A stretch of DNA of 64,000 bases, from assembly GCA_964428355.1 (NCBI GenBank), contig CAYRYU010000001.1, positions 186,001 to 250,000 of the forward strand, written 5' to 3'. Below the pieces are notes generated by a model. It saw nothing but the letters and a program-made list of their open reading frames with translations. It was not told where the DNA came from and ran no database searches. The stretch comes from CAYRYU01 sp964428355. Lineage in GTDB: Bacteria > Muiribacteriota > Ozemobacteria > Ozemobacterales > Ozemobacteraceae. Below, piece after piece: positions 50,277 through 58,025 of this stretch. Position numbers and translations under genes: made by a program. Position 1 is the stretch's first letter. Every line of letters begins with the position of its first letter.

Positions 50277-50295
50277 TGCGCACGTGCGCATTTTT
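50277..50295 (+). terminator. Palindromic hairpin and T run
   Basis: TGCGCACGTGCGCA is a perfect 14-base palindrome followed by five T. It would end a plus-strand transcript beginning near 49984. It overlaps the end of the minus-strand gene. Confidence 0.5.
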
Positions 50296-50861
50296 CACCC
50301 GTCCGGGTGCTCCCCCTTGAACGGTACACCGGTCATGGCCATCAATCGGTGACCCAATTCGAGAACCTCTACCAGTGAGGCTCTCCTCGAGGCACTGATA
50401 ACGATCCGCTCCTTCCTTCGGGTGAAAAGAACGAGTTCCCATCCCCCGGATTCTTTGGCAACTTCGATGGAATCAAGACTCCCAAGGTAAAGCGTTATTG
50501 GCGGAGAGACAAAAAAGAGTCCCCCTTTTCCTTCCGGATCGTGCAACAGAATCCTTTTTTCGGCGGGATCGTACTCTATGGAGGCGATCAAACCCTTGAT
50601 GTAGAGCAGAGGAACGAGCAGATTGTGCCCGACGATCCAAAGAATGTGCAGAATCAACCCGGTTCCAACGAGCATTCCAAAAACCAGGGAACCCGGGAAT
50701 TCCATGAAAAAGAGCCCGCCCATGCAAAGTCCGACTCCGATGGTGCCGAAAACCCACATGGCGGTCCGGTACCAACCGGGAACCTGCTCCCCTCCGAGGG
50801 AAAGCCGCTGGGGAATCCTCTTGAGCACTTCCGGACTCAGTCCATTTTCATCCAACGTCAT
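50295..50861 (-). CDS. Membrane protein with C-terminal PH-like domain, unknown
   Basis: 188 residues from ATG 50861; the long frame upstream runs through the divergent gene. Two or three transmembrane segments (about 35-55, 60-85, 88-105) are followed by a beta-rich domain of about 80 residues (IASIEYDPAEKRILLHD; LDSIEVAKESGGWELVLF; ERIVISASRRASLVEVLELGHRLM) that ends in a helix, which resembles a bacterial PH-like domain. No close family recognised. Divergent from the radical SAM gene. Confidence 0.6.
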   Translation of the reverse strand: MTLDENGLSPEVLKRIPQRLSLGGEQVPGWYRTAMWVFGTIGVGLCMGGLFFMEFPGSLVFGMLVGTGLILHILWIVGHNLLVPLLYIKGLIASIEYDPAEKRILLHDPEGKGGLFFVSPPITLYLGSLDSIEVAKESGGWELVLFTRRKERIVISASRRASLVEVLELGHRLMAMTGVPFKGEHPDG

Positions 50862-50867
50862 GGCCCA

Positions 50868-50896
50868 TTGCCTTCTCTTTTGTTGTCCAGTATATT
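50868..50896 (+). promoter_or_regulatory. Candidate promoter of the radical SAM gene
   Basis: TTGCCT and TATATT with a 17-base spacer; leader of about 18 bases to ATG 50921. Confidence 0.5.
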
Positions 50897-50920
50897 TCAA
50901 TGGGAAAGTAGAAAACAACC

Positions 50921-52807
50921 ATGAAAACTGTTGTCCTCCTGGGATTGAACACACGGCATACTCATTCTTCCCTTTCTCTGGCATATCTCGAGGCCTTCTG
51001 GAGAAAGGATCCATCCACCCCGCCCCTATGCCGCCTCGATTTCGACCTGAATCAGGGTACCGACGCGCTTTTTTCGGCTCTTGTCCAGCGCGAACCGAGT
51101 TTGGTGGCTTTCTCAACTTACATCTGGAATTTACCCCAGGTGCTCGCCGTTTCGGGGGCATTGAAGTCGGCCTTTCCAAAGTCCCTCATCGTTCTTGGTG
51201 GACCCGAGGTCTCCTTCGGGTCCGTCGAATTGATGATGGCAAATCCAGCCATCGATCTGATTGTTAAGGGCGAGGGGGAGGAAACCTTCGCAGAAGTCCT
51301 GACGCGCCATTTTGACGAACGGGATCTGGACAACATCCCCGGAACCGTCTTCCGAGCTGGATCCGAGCCCATCGAAGCTCCCTTCCGGCCACTGATACAG
51401 GACCTTGATTCCATTCCTTCCCCGTTCCAGATGGGCCTTTATCGAAAGGGGCGTGGTTTCACCTATTACGAGGCATCCCGGGGATGTCCGTTTTCATGCT
51501 CCTATTGCCTCAGTTCGGTTCTTGGAAAACCGAGATGTTTCTCGCTGGAAAGGGTCCTTTCCGACCTTGACTGGTTCATGGATTCCGAATTCAAGCAGGT
51601 GCGCTTCGCTGACAGGACCTTCAACATCCAAACCGAACGGGCGGAAAAGATCGTGGAGCATATACTTAGAAAAAACCGGAAGAATGTCGGTTTTCATTTC
51701 GAGCTCAAGGCGGACATCATTTCCGATTCATTGATCGATCTGCTCGGGAAGGCCCCCCCAGGGTCCTTCCACCTGGAAATCGGTGTCCAGTCGACGCACA
51801 GGCCAACTCTTGAAGCCGTCAACCGTCACACCGACCTCGAGGAAGTGGCCAGGCGGATCGTACATCTCAAGAAGAGAACAAGATGCCACGTCCACCTCGA
51901 TCTTCTTTCCGGTCTTCCGGGGGAGACGTTCCCGCTTTTCAAGGAGGGATTGGATACCGCGATCTCCTGGAAGCCGGATTCGGTACAGGTCGGATGGGTC
52001 AAGCTTCTGAAGGGAACCTCCCTCGAGGCCAATGTCAAAAGCGGCGAGATCTTCTGTTCCCCCGCCCCGCCCTACCCTGTGGTTCGCACCCGATGGCTTT
52101 CTCCAAAGGAGTTGGTTACGATCCAGGATATCGGGAAGCTCGTGGAAAACATCTTCAACCATCCAAAATTCCCGACTTTCCTTGAAGGGATGGTCAAGGA
52201 GGCTTTTTCCGGAAGCCACGCATCGTTTTTCGAGGCACTCGCCATGTTCTGGCGGGAAACCGGCCGGCCATTTTTTCAATTCAGCCCCGAGTCGCTTCTG
52301 CAGGGTTTTTCGGAGTTCCTTGACCGCGGCAACCTTCCCGAAAACTCCCTGGTTTTTCTGCGTTCGGTTTTGTTGCATGAATACCGCCTCTCTCAGAAAG
52401 TCCCGTCGGGAAAACCCGGCCCGATCCCGATCCCTCCTTCGGGTCGAAAAAACCCGTGCATAAAGATCCGACCTGGCCTCCGCTCTTTTTGGTATGAATC
52501 CGATCCGTTGGGGGGGAGCCCTGGGAGCACAAATGATGGGTCTTCAACTTTGCCCGCCCCCGTGATATACTGTTATGAGACCGATCTCTCCAAACCTCCA
52601 TCAACGGGCTTCCTGAAGGTTCCTCTCGTAAATCGGTTCGTGATTGCCTGCATCGCCCTCGGTGCCCCGGAGGAATCGATTCCGGACATTTGGGAAAGAA
52701 CGGGGAGACCCGCGGCTCAAGCGGGAAATTTCGCCGAAGCGCTGGAGGAATGTCTCTCGGATGGCTTGGTGATACGCTCTGCCCCGGCCCCAAAGAACGG
52801 AATGTGA
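50921..52807 (+). CDS. B12-binding-type radical SAM protein (DUF4080 group)
   Basis: 628 residues. An N-terminal cobalamin-binding-type Rossmann domain (about 1-140; LGLNTRHTHSSLSLAYLEAF, VLGGPEVSFG, GEGEETF) lacks the DxHxxG base-off motif. The radical SAM core (about 178-400) has CxxxCxxC as RGCPFSCSYCLSS (Cys 189, 193, 196) and GVQSTHRPTLEAVNR. The C-terminal 230 residues match the DUF4080 extension found in this group. Function unknown; the group is thought to include methylthio- or methyltransferases, not proven. An FmdB-type zinc ribbon gene follows after 18 bases. Confidence 0.9.
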   Translation: MKTVVLLGLNTRHTHSSLSLAYLEAFWRKDPSTPPLCRLDFDLNQGTDALFSALVQREPSLVAFSTYIWNLPQVLAVSGALKSAFPKSLIVLGGPEVSFGSVELMMANPAIDLIVKGEGEETFAEVLTRHFDERDLDNIPGTVFRAGSEPIEAPFRPLIQDLDSIPSPFQMGLYRKGRGFTYYEASRGCPFSCSYCLSSVLGKPRCFSLERVLSDLDWFMDSEFKQVRFADRTFNIQTERAEKIVEHILRKNRKNVGFHFELKADIISDSLIDLLGKAPPGSFHLEIGVQSTHRPTLEAVNRHTDLEEVARRIVHLKKRTRCHVHLDLLSGLPGETFPLFKEGLDTAISWKPDSVQVGWVKLLKGTSLEANVKSGEIFCSPAPPYPVVRTRWLSPKELVTIQDIGKLVENIFNHPKFPTFLEGMVKEAFSGSHASFFEALAMFWRETGRPFFQFSPESLLQGFSEFLDRGNLPENSLVFLRSVLLHEYRLSQKVPSGKPGPIPIPPSGRKNPCIKIRPGLRSFWYESDPLGGSPGSTNDGSSTLPAPVIYCYETDLSKPPSTGFLKVPLVNRFVIACIALGAPEESIPDIWERTGRPAAQAGNFAEALEECLSDGLVIRSAPAPKNGM

Positions 52808-52825
52808 CTCCATTGGAGGTGCACG

Positions 52826-53089
52826 ATGCCCTTATATACCTACCGCGCCAAGGAAGCCGGAAAATCTTGCGATACCTGTCGGGAATCCCTGGAAGTTTTC
52901 CAGGGAATTAAAGAAAACCCGGTCGAAATCTGCCCGGATTGCGGAAATCCGGTTGTGCGAATTTTCCACGCCACTCCGACCGTTCGCGATTCATCAGAAA
53001 AAAAGCTTCTTTCTGACGACAACCTCAAGAAGCATGGGTTTAAAAAGCTTGTCAACCGGGGTGGAGGGAAATTTGACGAGGTCGTTTGA
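52826..53089 (+). CDS. FmdB-type zinc ribbon protein
   Basis: 87 residues. Starts MPLYTYRAKE like FmdB-family proteins and has two CxxC pairs (CDTC near 15, CPDC near 36) that bind zinc. A flexible basic tail ends GGGKFDEVV. The family is small and of unsettled function, often associated with formamidase or amidase regulation. Co-transcribed with the radical SAM gene upstream and the YgjP-like gene 13 bases downstream. Confidence 0.85.
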   Translation: MPLYTYRAKEAGKSCDTCRESLEVFQGIKENPVEICPDCGNPVVRIFHATPTVRDSSEKKLLSDDNLKKHGFKKLVNRGGGKFDEVV

Positions 53090-53102
53090 GAGCTGTTTCC
53101 CA

Positions 53103-53615
53103 ATGATCCCATTTCTTGGAAGGGAATTGAAAGTCGAAGAACGCCCCACGCCGTTCTCCCATCTTCGCCTCCGGGAAAAGGAAGAAACCCTTTTCATCGA
53201 TGTTCCTGCGGCAACCCCGTCGGGAAAACGACCGCAACTGATGCGGGAAGCCATCCTCGGATGGCTCAAATCGCAGGCAAGAACGGTGGTGAGCGAAAAG
53301 GTAACCAGAATCGCCAATTCCCTGGGCCTCAGGATCGGGCGGATCGCCCTCAAAGAGACCAGAACCCGCTGGGGAAGCTGTTCTACAAGGGGGAATCTGA
53401 ATTTCAACTGGCGTCTGGTTCTTGCCCCGCCGTGGGTAATAGAATACCTTGTGCACCACGAGCTTGCACACCTTCAGGAAATGAACCACTCGGACCGCTT
53501 CTGGGATCTCGTGAAAAGCCGGTGCCCCGAGTTCCGGAATCATGAAGCCTGGTTGAAAGCCCGCGAGCGATCGCTTCTCGATTGGGATCTCCAAATCCCG
53601 ATCGGGCCGATCTGA
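53103..53615 (+). CDS. YgjP/DUF45-type metalloprotein (SprT-like)
   Basis: 170 residues from ATG 53103. The family signature TRWGSCSTRGNLNFNWRL (residues 88-105) and the zinc motif HHELAHL (His 119, Glu 120, His 123) with third ligand His 129 are all present. YgjP of E. coli hydrolyses UTP; related proteins are called M48 or WLM-like peptidases. The last residues IPIGPI are encoded by the first degenerate unit of the 18-bp repeat array that begins at the end of the gene, and the TGA results from a three-base insertion in that unit. Confidence 0.9.
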   Translation: MIPFLGRELKVEERPTPFSHLRLREKEETLFIDVPAATPSGKRPQLMREAILGWLKSQARTVVSEKVTRIANSLGLRIGRIALKETRTRWGSCSTRGNLNFNWRLVLAPPWVIEYLVHHELAHLQEMNHSDRFWDLVKSRCPEFRNHEAWLKARERSLLDWDLQIPIGPI

Positions 53616-53616
53616 T

Positions 53617-53855
53617 ATCCGATCGGGCCGATCTATCCGATCGGGCCGATCTATCCGATCGGGCCGATCTATCCGATCGGGNNNNNNNNNNNNNNNNNNN
53701 NNNNNNNNNNNNNNNNNNNNNNNNNNNNNNNNNNNNNNNNNNNNNNNNNNNNNNNNNNNNNNNNNNNNNNNNNNNNNNNNNGCCGATCTATCCGATCGGG
53801 CCGATCTATCCGATCGGGCCGATCTATCCGATCGGGCCGATCTATCCGATCGGGG
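53617..53855. repeat. 18-bp tandem repeat array with GATC every 9 bp, interrupted by N gap
   Basis: Unit ATCCGATCGGGCCGATCT. Three full units and 11 bases stand left of the gap (53617-53681), eight bases, three full units and a partial right of it (53782-53855). A degenerate unit lies in the end of the YgjP-like gene. Each unit is two related 9-mers, NNCCGATCN, so CCGATC recurs every 9 bp, and CCGATCGG is palindromic. Real copy number unknown. It lies between convergent genes. Confidence 0.95.
53682..53781. other. Assembly gap (100 N) inside the tandem array
   Basis: Both flanks are the same repeat, so the assembly broke because of it. The gap hides an unknown number of repeat units. Confidence 0.97.
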
Positions 53856-53869
53856 CTTCCTGGGGAAGG

Positions 53870-55753
53870 CTACTGCCCCAGCGGTTCGAGGAAAGGTTCG
53901 AGATCCTTGCGACCGTTTTGGGAGATCTGGAATTTCAAAACCTCGAGGATCCTTTTCCGCAGGGGAAGCAGGTAATTCCGACCATCGGGTGGGAGGGTCT
54001 CATACTTCTGGAGGAAAGCCATCAGAGGTTCGAGGTCTCCCTGATCGATTCCTGTTTGGATCGCCGAGAAAATCGAGTCTTCTCTTCCCTCGAGTTTCCT
54101 TCGCTCGGATTCGATGATGTCTTCCTGGACGCTTGCCTGGACCGGTGCGATCGGGTTTCCCGAGACTGCCGCAGCTGCAGCCGCGGCCGAAGCTCGGTCG
54201 GAGGCCAGGGTGGAGATCATGGCATTTACGCGATGGCGGCCATTCCCCGAATTGGAACGGGTTGCGACCGTGCGGGACACCCCACCGGCGGAAACGAGAT
54301 AGGAGAAACCGGCGGGGCCGGATTTCTCCGCGAACTCCTTTTCGGTTCCCGCGATTTCAATTCCAGTGTTGCAAGCGACGAGGAGAAGGGTATTGTGGTT
54401 CCCGGCCTGTGCCTTGAGGACCTGGTCGGCCCGGAAAGTCCGCATGTCAAGCCATTCAACAACGGGTTGGGCACCGTTTCGGCCATCGCAGAGGATTGCG
54501 GCGACGTCGAAATCGTTGAGGTACTTCCCGCACTTGACCTGGGCACCCTGGAAAGCGACCCGGAGAGGCCCGCGGACCTTGGAGATATCGATGGAAACTG
54601 CCTGGGCGGACCAGCACTTCACGGTACCCTTATCCGAGGCCGGAAGGCTGCCGTGACGCTTGAAAGGGGCGATCCGGAAATTCTTCAGGGGATCGCCGTA
54701 CCCGTAGACCCGGAAATCGAAATTCGGGTTGTTTAGAAAGTTGGCTACGCAGAAGCGGCTGAAGACCTTTCCCGCCGGCACGTTGAGCCCCGCGCTCTTC
54801 AACGCTTTGGTGATTCCGTTCATTCCCTTGGAGGTATCCGCCACCCAGGCCTGGACGAAGCGGTTCCGTTCCTGGTCGTTTTTCCCGATGTGACTGATCA
54901 GGTAGTATGCCCAGAGATACACCTGCCCGTAGTTCGAAAGAGGTGTCTTGGGAGACCAGGCGCACATGTTGTTGTCGGAGTACTTCTTGAAAATCTCCAT
55001 TTGTTGGGGGTGGGCAAACCCGTTGATGAAAACCGCCACCTGGGAAAGGCTTTCATTGACCCAGGAGTACTCCTGAGGATCGTAGTGCCAATGGATCATG
55101 TGCTGGAACTCGTGCGCGACGAGACTCAAATATTCGGCCCCATCTGGATTTCCGGGGTTGAGGTCGAGGTAGAGCATTTCCCGCTGGTTGGAGGATGGGT
55201 TTTTGTCCCGCGTGTATTCGTCGGCCGGATGGAAATACCCCGCGCAGAAAGCCTTGTTGGGCCCATCCCGCTGGTAGGTATCCTTGATATCGAGATACAA
55301 TAGCGTTATTCGGGGATCTCCGTCGACCCCGGGAGACCATTCCTTTCCGAAAATGGCGTTGCTGATGGGGTGTATGCGTTCGTCGAAAGTCTTGACGGTC
55401 CGGTCGAGGGCACTGTCGGAAACGCTCTGGCCCTTCTGGACATAGACGTAGCACCATTTTCCCACCCGGCGAAGAACGGCCGTGATCCGTTCGATGTTGC
55501 CCATTGCCACGTTGACGGTGTTGAATGCGACTTCATCCCCCACCCTGGCGGGCCGGGAATCGGCCATCTGAACGATTCCGGTCGTGCGGAGCTGGTTTTC
55601 CGAGATTGTTTCCTTCTGATGCGTTTCCGCGAGACGCCGGCCCTCTTCCTCGAAAAGGTGGGTGCCGTCATATCCCTCTTGAGCCAAAGCGGGAACGGCG
55701 TGGAAAAGCATCAGGACTACCGGTACCACCAACAGGAATCGGTTCTTGTACAT
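53870..55753 (-). CDS. Secreted HExxH metalloprotease (M30/hyicolysin-like), paralog 1
   Basis: 627 residues from ATG 55753, with signal peptide (RFLLVVPVVLMLFHAVPALA) and an AAGGA site; the longer frame upstream is not coding. The catalytic domain (about 65-400) holds HEFQHMIH (His 214, Glu 215, His 218) and WVNES with Glu 234 as probable third ligand, with VGDPR/VDGDP-type strand before it. This resembles neutral metalloproteases of the M30 group. After it come a beta domain (about 400-520), an Ala-rich stretch (ASAAAAAAAV) and a helical C-terminus. It is encoded 203 bp behind its paralog, with a terminator and own -10 box between. Probably degrades extracellular protein. Confidence 0.82.
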   Translation of the reverse strand: MYKNRFLLVVPVVLMLFHAVPALAQEGYDGTHLFEEEGRRLAETHQKETISENQLRTTGIVQMADSRPARVGDEVAFNTVNVAMGNIERITAVLRRVGKWCYVYVQKGQSVSDSALDRTVKTFDERIHPISNAIFGKEWSPGVDGDPRITLLYLDIKDTYQRDGPNKAFCAGYFHPADEYTRDKNPSSNQREMLYLDLNPGNPDGAEYLSLVAHEFQHMIHWHYDPQEYSWVNESLSQVAVFINGFAHPQQMEIFKKYSDNNMCAWSPKTPLSNYGQVYLWAYYLISHIGKNDQERNRFVQAWVADTSKGMNGITKALKSAGLNVPAGKVFSRFCVANFLNNPNFDFRVYGYGDPLKNFRIAPFKRHGSLPASDKGTVKCWSAQAVSIDISKVRGPLRVAFQGAQVKCGKYLNDFDVAAILCDGRNGAQPVVEWLDMRTFRADQVLKAQAGNHNTLLLVACNTGIEIAGTEKEFAEKSGPAGFSYLVSAGGVSRTVATRSNSGNGRHRVNAMISTLASDRASAAAAAAAVSGNPIAPVQASVQEDIIESERRKLEGREDSIFSAIQTGIDQGDLEPLMAFLQKYETLPPDGRNYLLPLRKRILEVLKFQISQNGRKDLEPFLEPLGQ

Positions 55754-55793
55754 TCTTTCCTTCCCAATGAGGAGATCGTCATGAATATAACTA

Positions 55794-55799
55794 ATTATA
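55794..55799 (-). promoter_or_regulatory. Candidate -10 box TATAAT of protease paralog 1
   Basis: Perfect TATAAT on the minus strand, about 34 bases between the likely start of transcription and ATG 55753. No good -35 is seen; the hairpin-forming C/G element at 55808-55828 occupies part of the spacer region. Confidence 0.4.
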
Positions 55800-55894
55800 T
55801 CAAACCCTCCCCCCACCCCGATAGGGGGACGTGAGAAACAATTCCAAAGGAAGACATTGCTGCGGGAAAGAATCGGGGACAGAAGAAAATGGGG

Positions 55895-55929
55895 GGAAAA
55901 GGAAAGCCCCCCGGGCATTCCGAGGGGCT
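55895..55929 (-). terminator. Terminator behind protease paralog 2
   Basis: On the minus strand AGCCCCTCGG and CCGGGGGGCT pair with one mismatch around a five-base loop, followed by TTTCCTTTT. It lies 26 bases after the stop codon. Confidence 0.6.
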
Positions 55930-55955
55930 CGATTGACCTGACAGTTGGAAATCGA

Positions 55956-57797
55956 TCAGAAGGAAGTGAGGAGGTTGATCCGTTCCTCGATCTTGGGATC
56001 GGCCTTTCCGCTCTGGGAGTTGATGAATCGGAGCTGATCGGCGACCTTCTGAGCCAGGGGCCGGAGAGCGCTGCGGTTTTCCCCCTCGCCGGCGGCTTTG
56101 ATGAAACCATCGACGGAGTTGAAAGACCCGGTTTCGGCTTCGCTCTTGACCGCGCGGGTCATATCCTGGGTAAGGCCCTCAATCGTGGTGAAGGCGACCG
56201 TCGAGATCTTCTCATCAGCATTGGAGAGGTTGGAGGCCACCCGCCGGTATTCCTCTACCAGGTTCTGGGGCCGGACTCCGGAATCGCGGGCGGTGACCGT
56301 TTCACCGGAATCTTCGATCGAGACGACGTAGGGGAGGCCGGGAACCTTGGCGTAAGCGGCGTCGGGAATCTCAGCGGGGGCTTCGTTGATCACGACGATC
56401 ATCATGGTGTCATAATCGGCTTCGAGTGTGTAATCGAGTTCACCGATCTGGGCTTTGTTGTCGGGAAGGGGTTTCACATCGATGAAGGAGATCTTGGGTT
56501 CCGCCCGGCCACGGGAATTGGTGATGACGGCGGCGACGGTGAACTTGTTGTATTTCCCTTCGGTGAATTTCGCATGGGCTCCGCCGAAACCGACCTTGAC
56601 CTGCTTCTTTGCGGCGGAGAGATCGACCTTGATTGCATCGGCGCTCCAAAGGAGGCAGGTCTCCTTCATGTCTTTGGGGAAAGTGGTGAAATTGTCCGTA
56701 ACCGGAAGCTTGAGGCGGCCAAGGCTCTTGTCATAAGCGTATTGGCCCTTGTCCAGCTTGGGATCGTTAACGAAGTTGGCGACGGCGAATTCGGTGAATG
56801 CTTTCCGGAAATCGGTCTTGAAGGGCTTGAGAGCGTTTTCATAGCCCTCGATACCTTTGGCCTGGTCGGCTACCAGGGCGGTGAAGAATTTGGCCCTGTC
56901 GGCTTCGGCGGGGAGATACCGGTTCATGAGGAAGTAGTTCCACAGGTAGACCTGGCCGTAGTTGGCGAGCATCTGGGTCTCGGACCAGGCGGTAAGGCTG
57001 TTGTCCGGAGTTTCCAGATAAGCCATGATCTGGTTCTGGTGACCGAAGCCGCAGAGGTTGGCCGCGATCTGGGAGCAGGCTTCATTGACCCAGGTGAATT
57101 CGCGGGGGTCATTGCTGAAATGGATCATGTGCTGAAATTCATGGGCCACAGCGCCCATGTAATCATCGGAGGTGGGGTCGGAGGGAAAGATGTCCAGATA
57201 GAGCATCTCTTTTTCGTTGCTCTTCACGTCCACGTTTGCGGGAATCTCGGACTGGAGGAACTCGTTCCCGGCGAAGAAGTAGCCGCCGACGAAACCCGCA
57301 TTGGGGTTCGAACCGTCATATCCGTCCTGGATGTCGAGGAGAAGAAGGAAGATGTGCTCGTCACCGTCGACCCCGGGCTTCCACTCGGAGCCGAACATCT
57401 TGGTGTCGATGGAGTAAACCTTCTCGTCGAAGGTTTTGCAGACTTTCTGGACGGTGGCTTCGGAGAGGTTCTTGCCATTCTCGACGAAAACGTAGCAGCT
57501 CTGGCCGATCGCCTTGAGGGTCGCCTGGACCTGGATGTTCGTGTTGCTGGCGACATTGGTTGCCCAAAAGGTTTCCACATCACCGACCTGATAGGCTTTG
57601 GGGGTGGGAGCGGGAGCCTTGTGCCGCTTGGCATTCTGGGCCTTGGTCTCGAGCTTGACGGTTTTGACCAGGTTCATTACCTTGGCATCGAACCGGTGGG
57701 TTGCATCCTTGAAAACAGGCTTGGCGGCTTCAACCGAAAGATTGCCGAAAAACATGAAAACTGCTGCGATGAGACCAATCCCCAAAACCTTCTTCAT
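55956..57797 (-). CDS. Secreted HExxH metalloprotease (M30/hyicolysin-like), paralog 2
   Basis: 613 residues with signal peptide (VLGIGLIAAVFMFFGNLSVEA) and AAAGGAG eight bases before the ATG. Catalytic motif HEFQHMIH at His 219, Glu 220 and His 223, and WVNEA with Glu 239. It aligns with paralog 1 over most of the catalytic domain (shared phrases KTFDE, PGVDGD, EMLYLD, NYGQVYLW, KGI/MxG) but has a different N-terminal spacer (Lys/Ala-rich, about 45-68) and a more acidic, Lys-rich composition. The two probably arose by tandem duplication. Reading shows strongly biased codon use (C/G third positions), which may mean high expression. Confidence 0.82.
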   Translation of the reverse strand: MKKVLGIGLIAAVFMFFGNLSVEAAKPVFKDATHRFDAKVMNLVKTVKLETKAQNAKRHKAPAPTPKAYQVGDVETFWATNVASNTNIQVQATLKAIGQSCYVFVENGKNLSEATVQKVCKTFDEKVYSIDTKMFGSEWKPGVDGDEHIFLLLLDIQDGYDGSNPNAGFVGGYFFAGNEFLQSEIPANVDVKSNEKEMLYLDIFPSDPTSDDYMGAVAHEFQHMIHFSNDPREFTWVNEACSQIAANLCGFGHQNQIMAYLETPDNSLTAWSETQMLANYGQVYLWNYFLMNRYLPAEADRAKFFTALVADQAKGIEGYENALKPFKTDFRKAFTEFAVANFVNDPKLDKGQYAYDKSLGRLKLPVTDNFTTFPKDMKETCLLWSADAIKVDLSAAKKQVKVGFGGAHAKFTEGKYNKFTVAAVITNSRGRAEPKISFIDVKPLPDNKAQIGELDYTLEADYDTMMIVVINEAPAEIPDAAYAKVPGLPYVVSIEDSGETVTARDSGVRPQNLVEEYRRVASNLSNADEKISTVAFTTIEGLTQDMTRAVKSEAETGSFNSVDGFIKAAGEGENRSALRPLAQKVADQLRFINSQSGKADPKIEERINLLTSF

Positions 57798-57908
57798 ACC
57801 CGTTTCTCCTTTGAGGTCTTCTGCAGGTCTTTCTGATGGTCTTTCTTAATGCAATTCTGTTGCCATTGTTTTGGACCCCCGAGAACCCTGTAGGGGAATT
57901 CTCAATTA

Positions 57909-57914
57909 ATTATA
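57909..57914 (-). promoter_or_regulatory. Candidate -10 box TATAAT of protease paralog 2
   Basis: Perfect minus-strand TATAAT about 112 bases upstream of ATG 57797; no matching -35. Confidence 0.35.
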
Positions 57915-57954
57915 CGAATTTTTGCCGGGTTTTGGGCACTCCGGCGAACAACTT

Positions 57955-57984
57955 TTGGCAGGATCCCTGGAAATATGCTATAAA
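57955..57984 (+). promoter_or_regulatory. Promoter of the J-protein gene
   Basis: TTGGCA and TATAAA with 18 bases between; leader of about 35 bases to ATG 58026. Confidence 0.55.
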
Positions 57985-58025
57985 TCAGGAAAGAAAAGAG
58001 AAGGGATTATTCTTCGGGGTACCTG

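Larger units (their letters stand above)
49746..50294. other. 549-bp stretch without an established gene
   Basis: Between the RseC-like gene and a minus-strand membrane protein gene. The right two thirds are poorer in G+C than the neighbours. It holds a minus-strand hairpin with T run, a plus-strand promoter, a 50-codon ORF and a plus-strand hairpin terminator (listed separately). I found no tmRNA, RNase P, SRP or tRNA signature. Confidence 0.6.

Noticed and set aside
49930..50290. tmRNA, RNase P, 6S or SRP RNA in the intergenic stretch
   Set aside because: None of the conserved sequence blocks of these RNAs could be found, so it is only listed as an unknown unit.
53617..53855. CRISPR array
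   Set aside because: The 18-bp units are contiguous without spacers and no cas gene is present.
55857..57836. Open frame of 659 codons on the plus strand
   Set aside because: It covers protease paralog 2 in reverse. That gene has a signal peptide, catalytic motif and terminator, so the plus-strand frame is a shadow.
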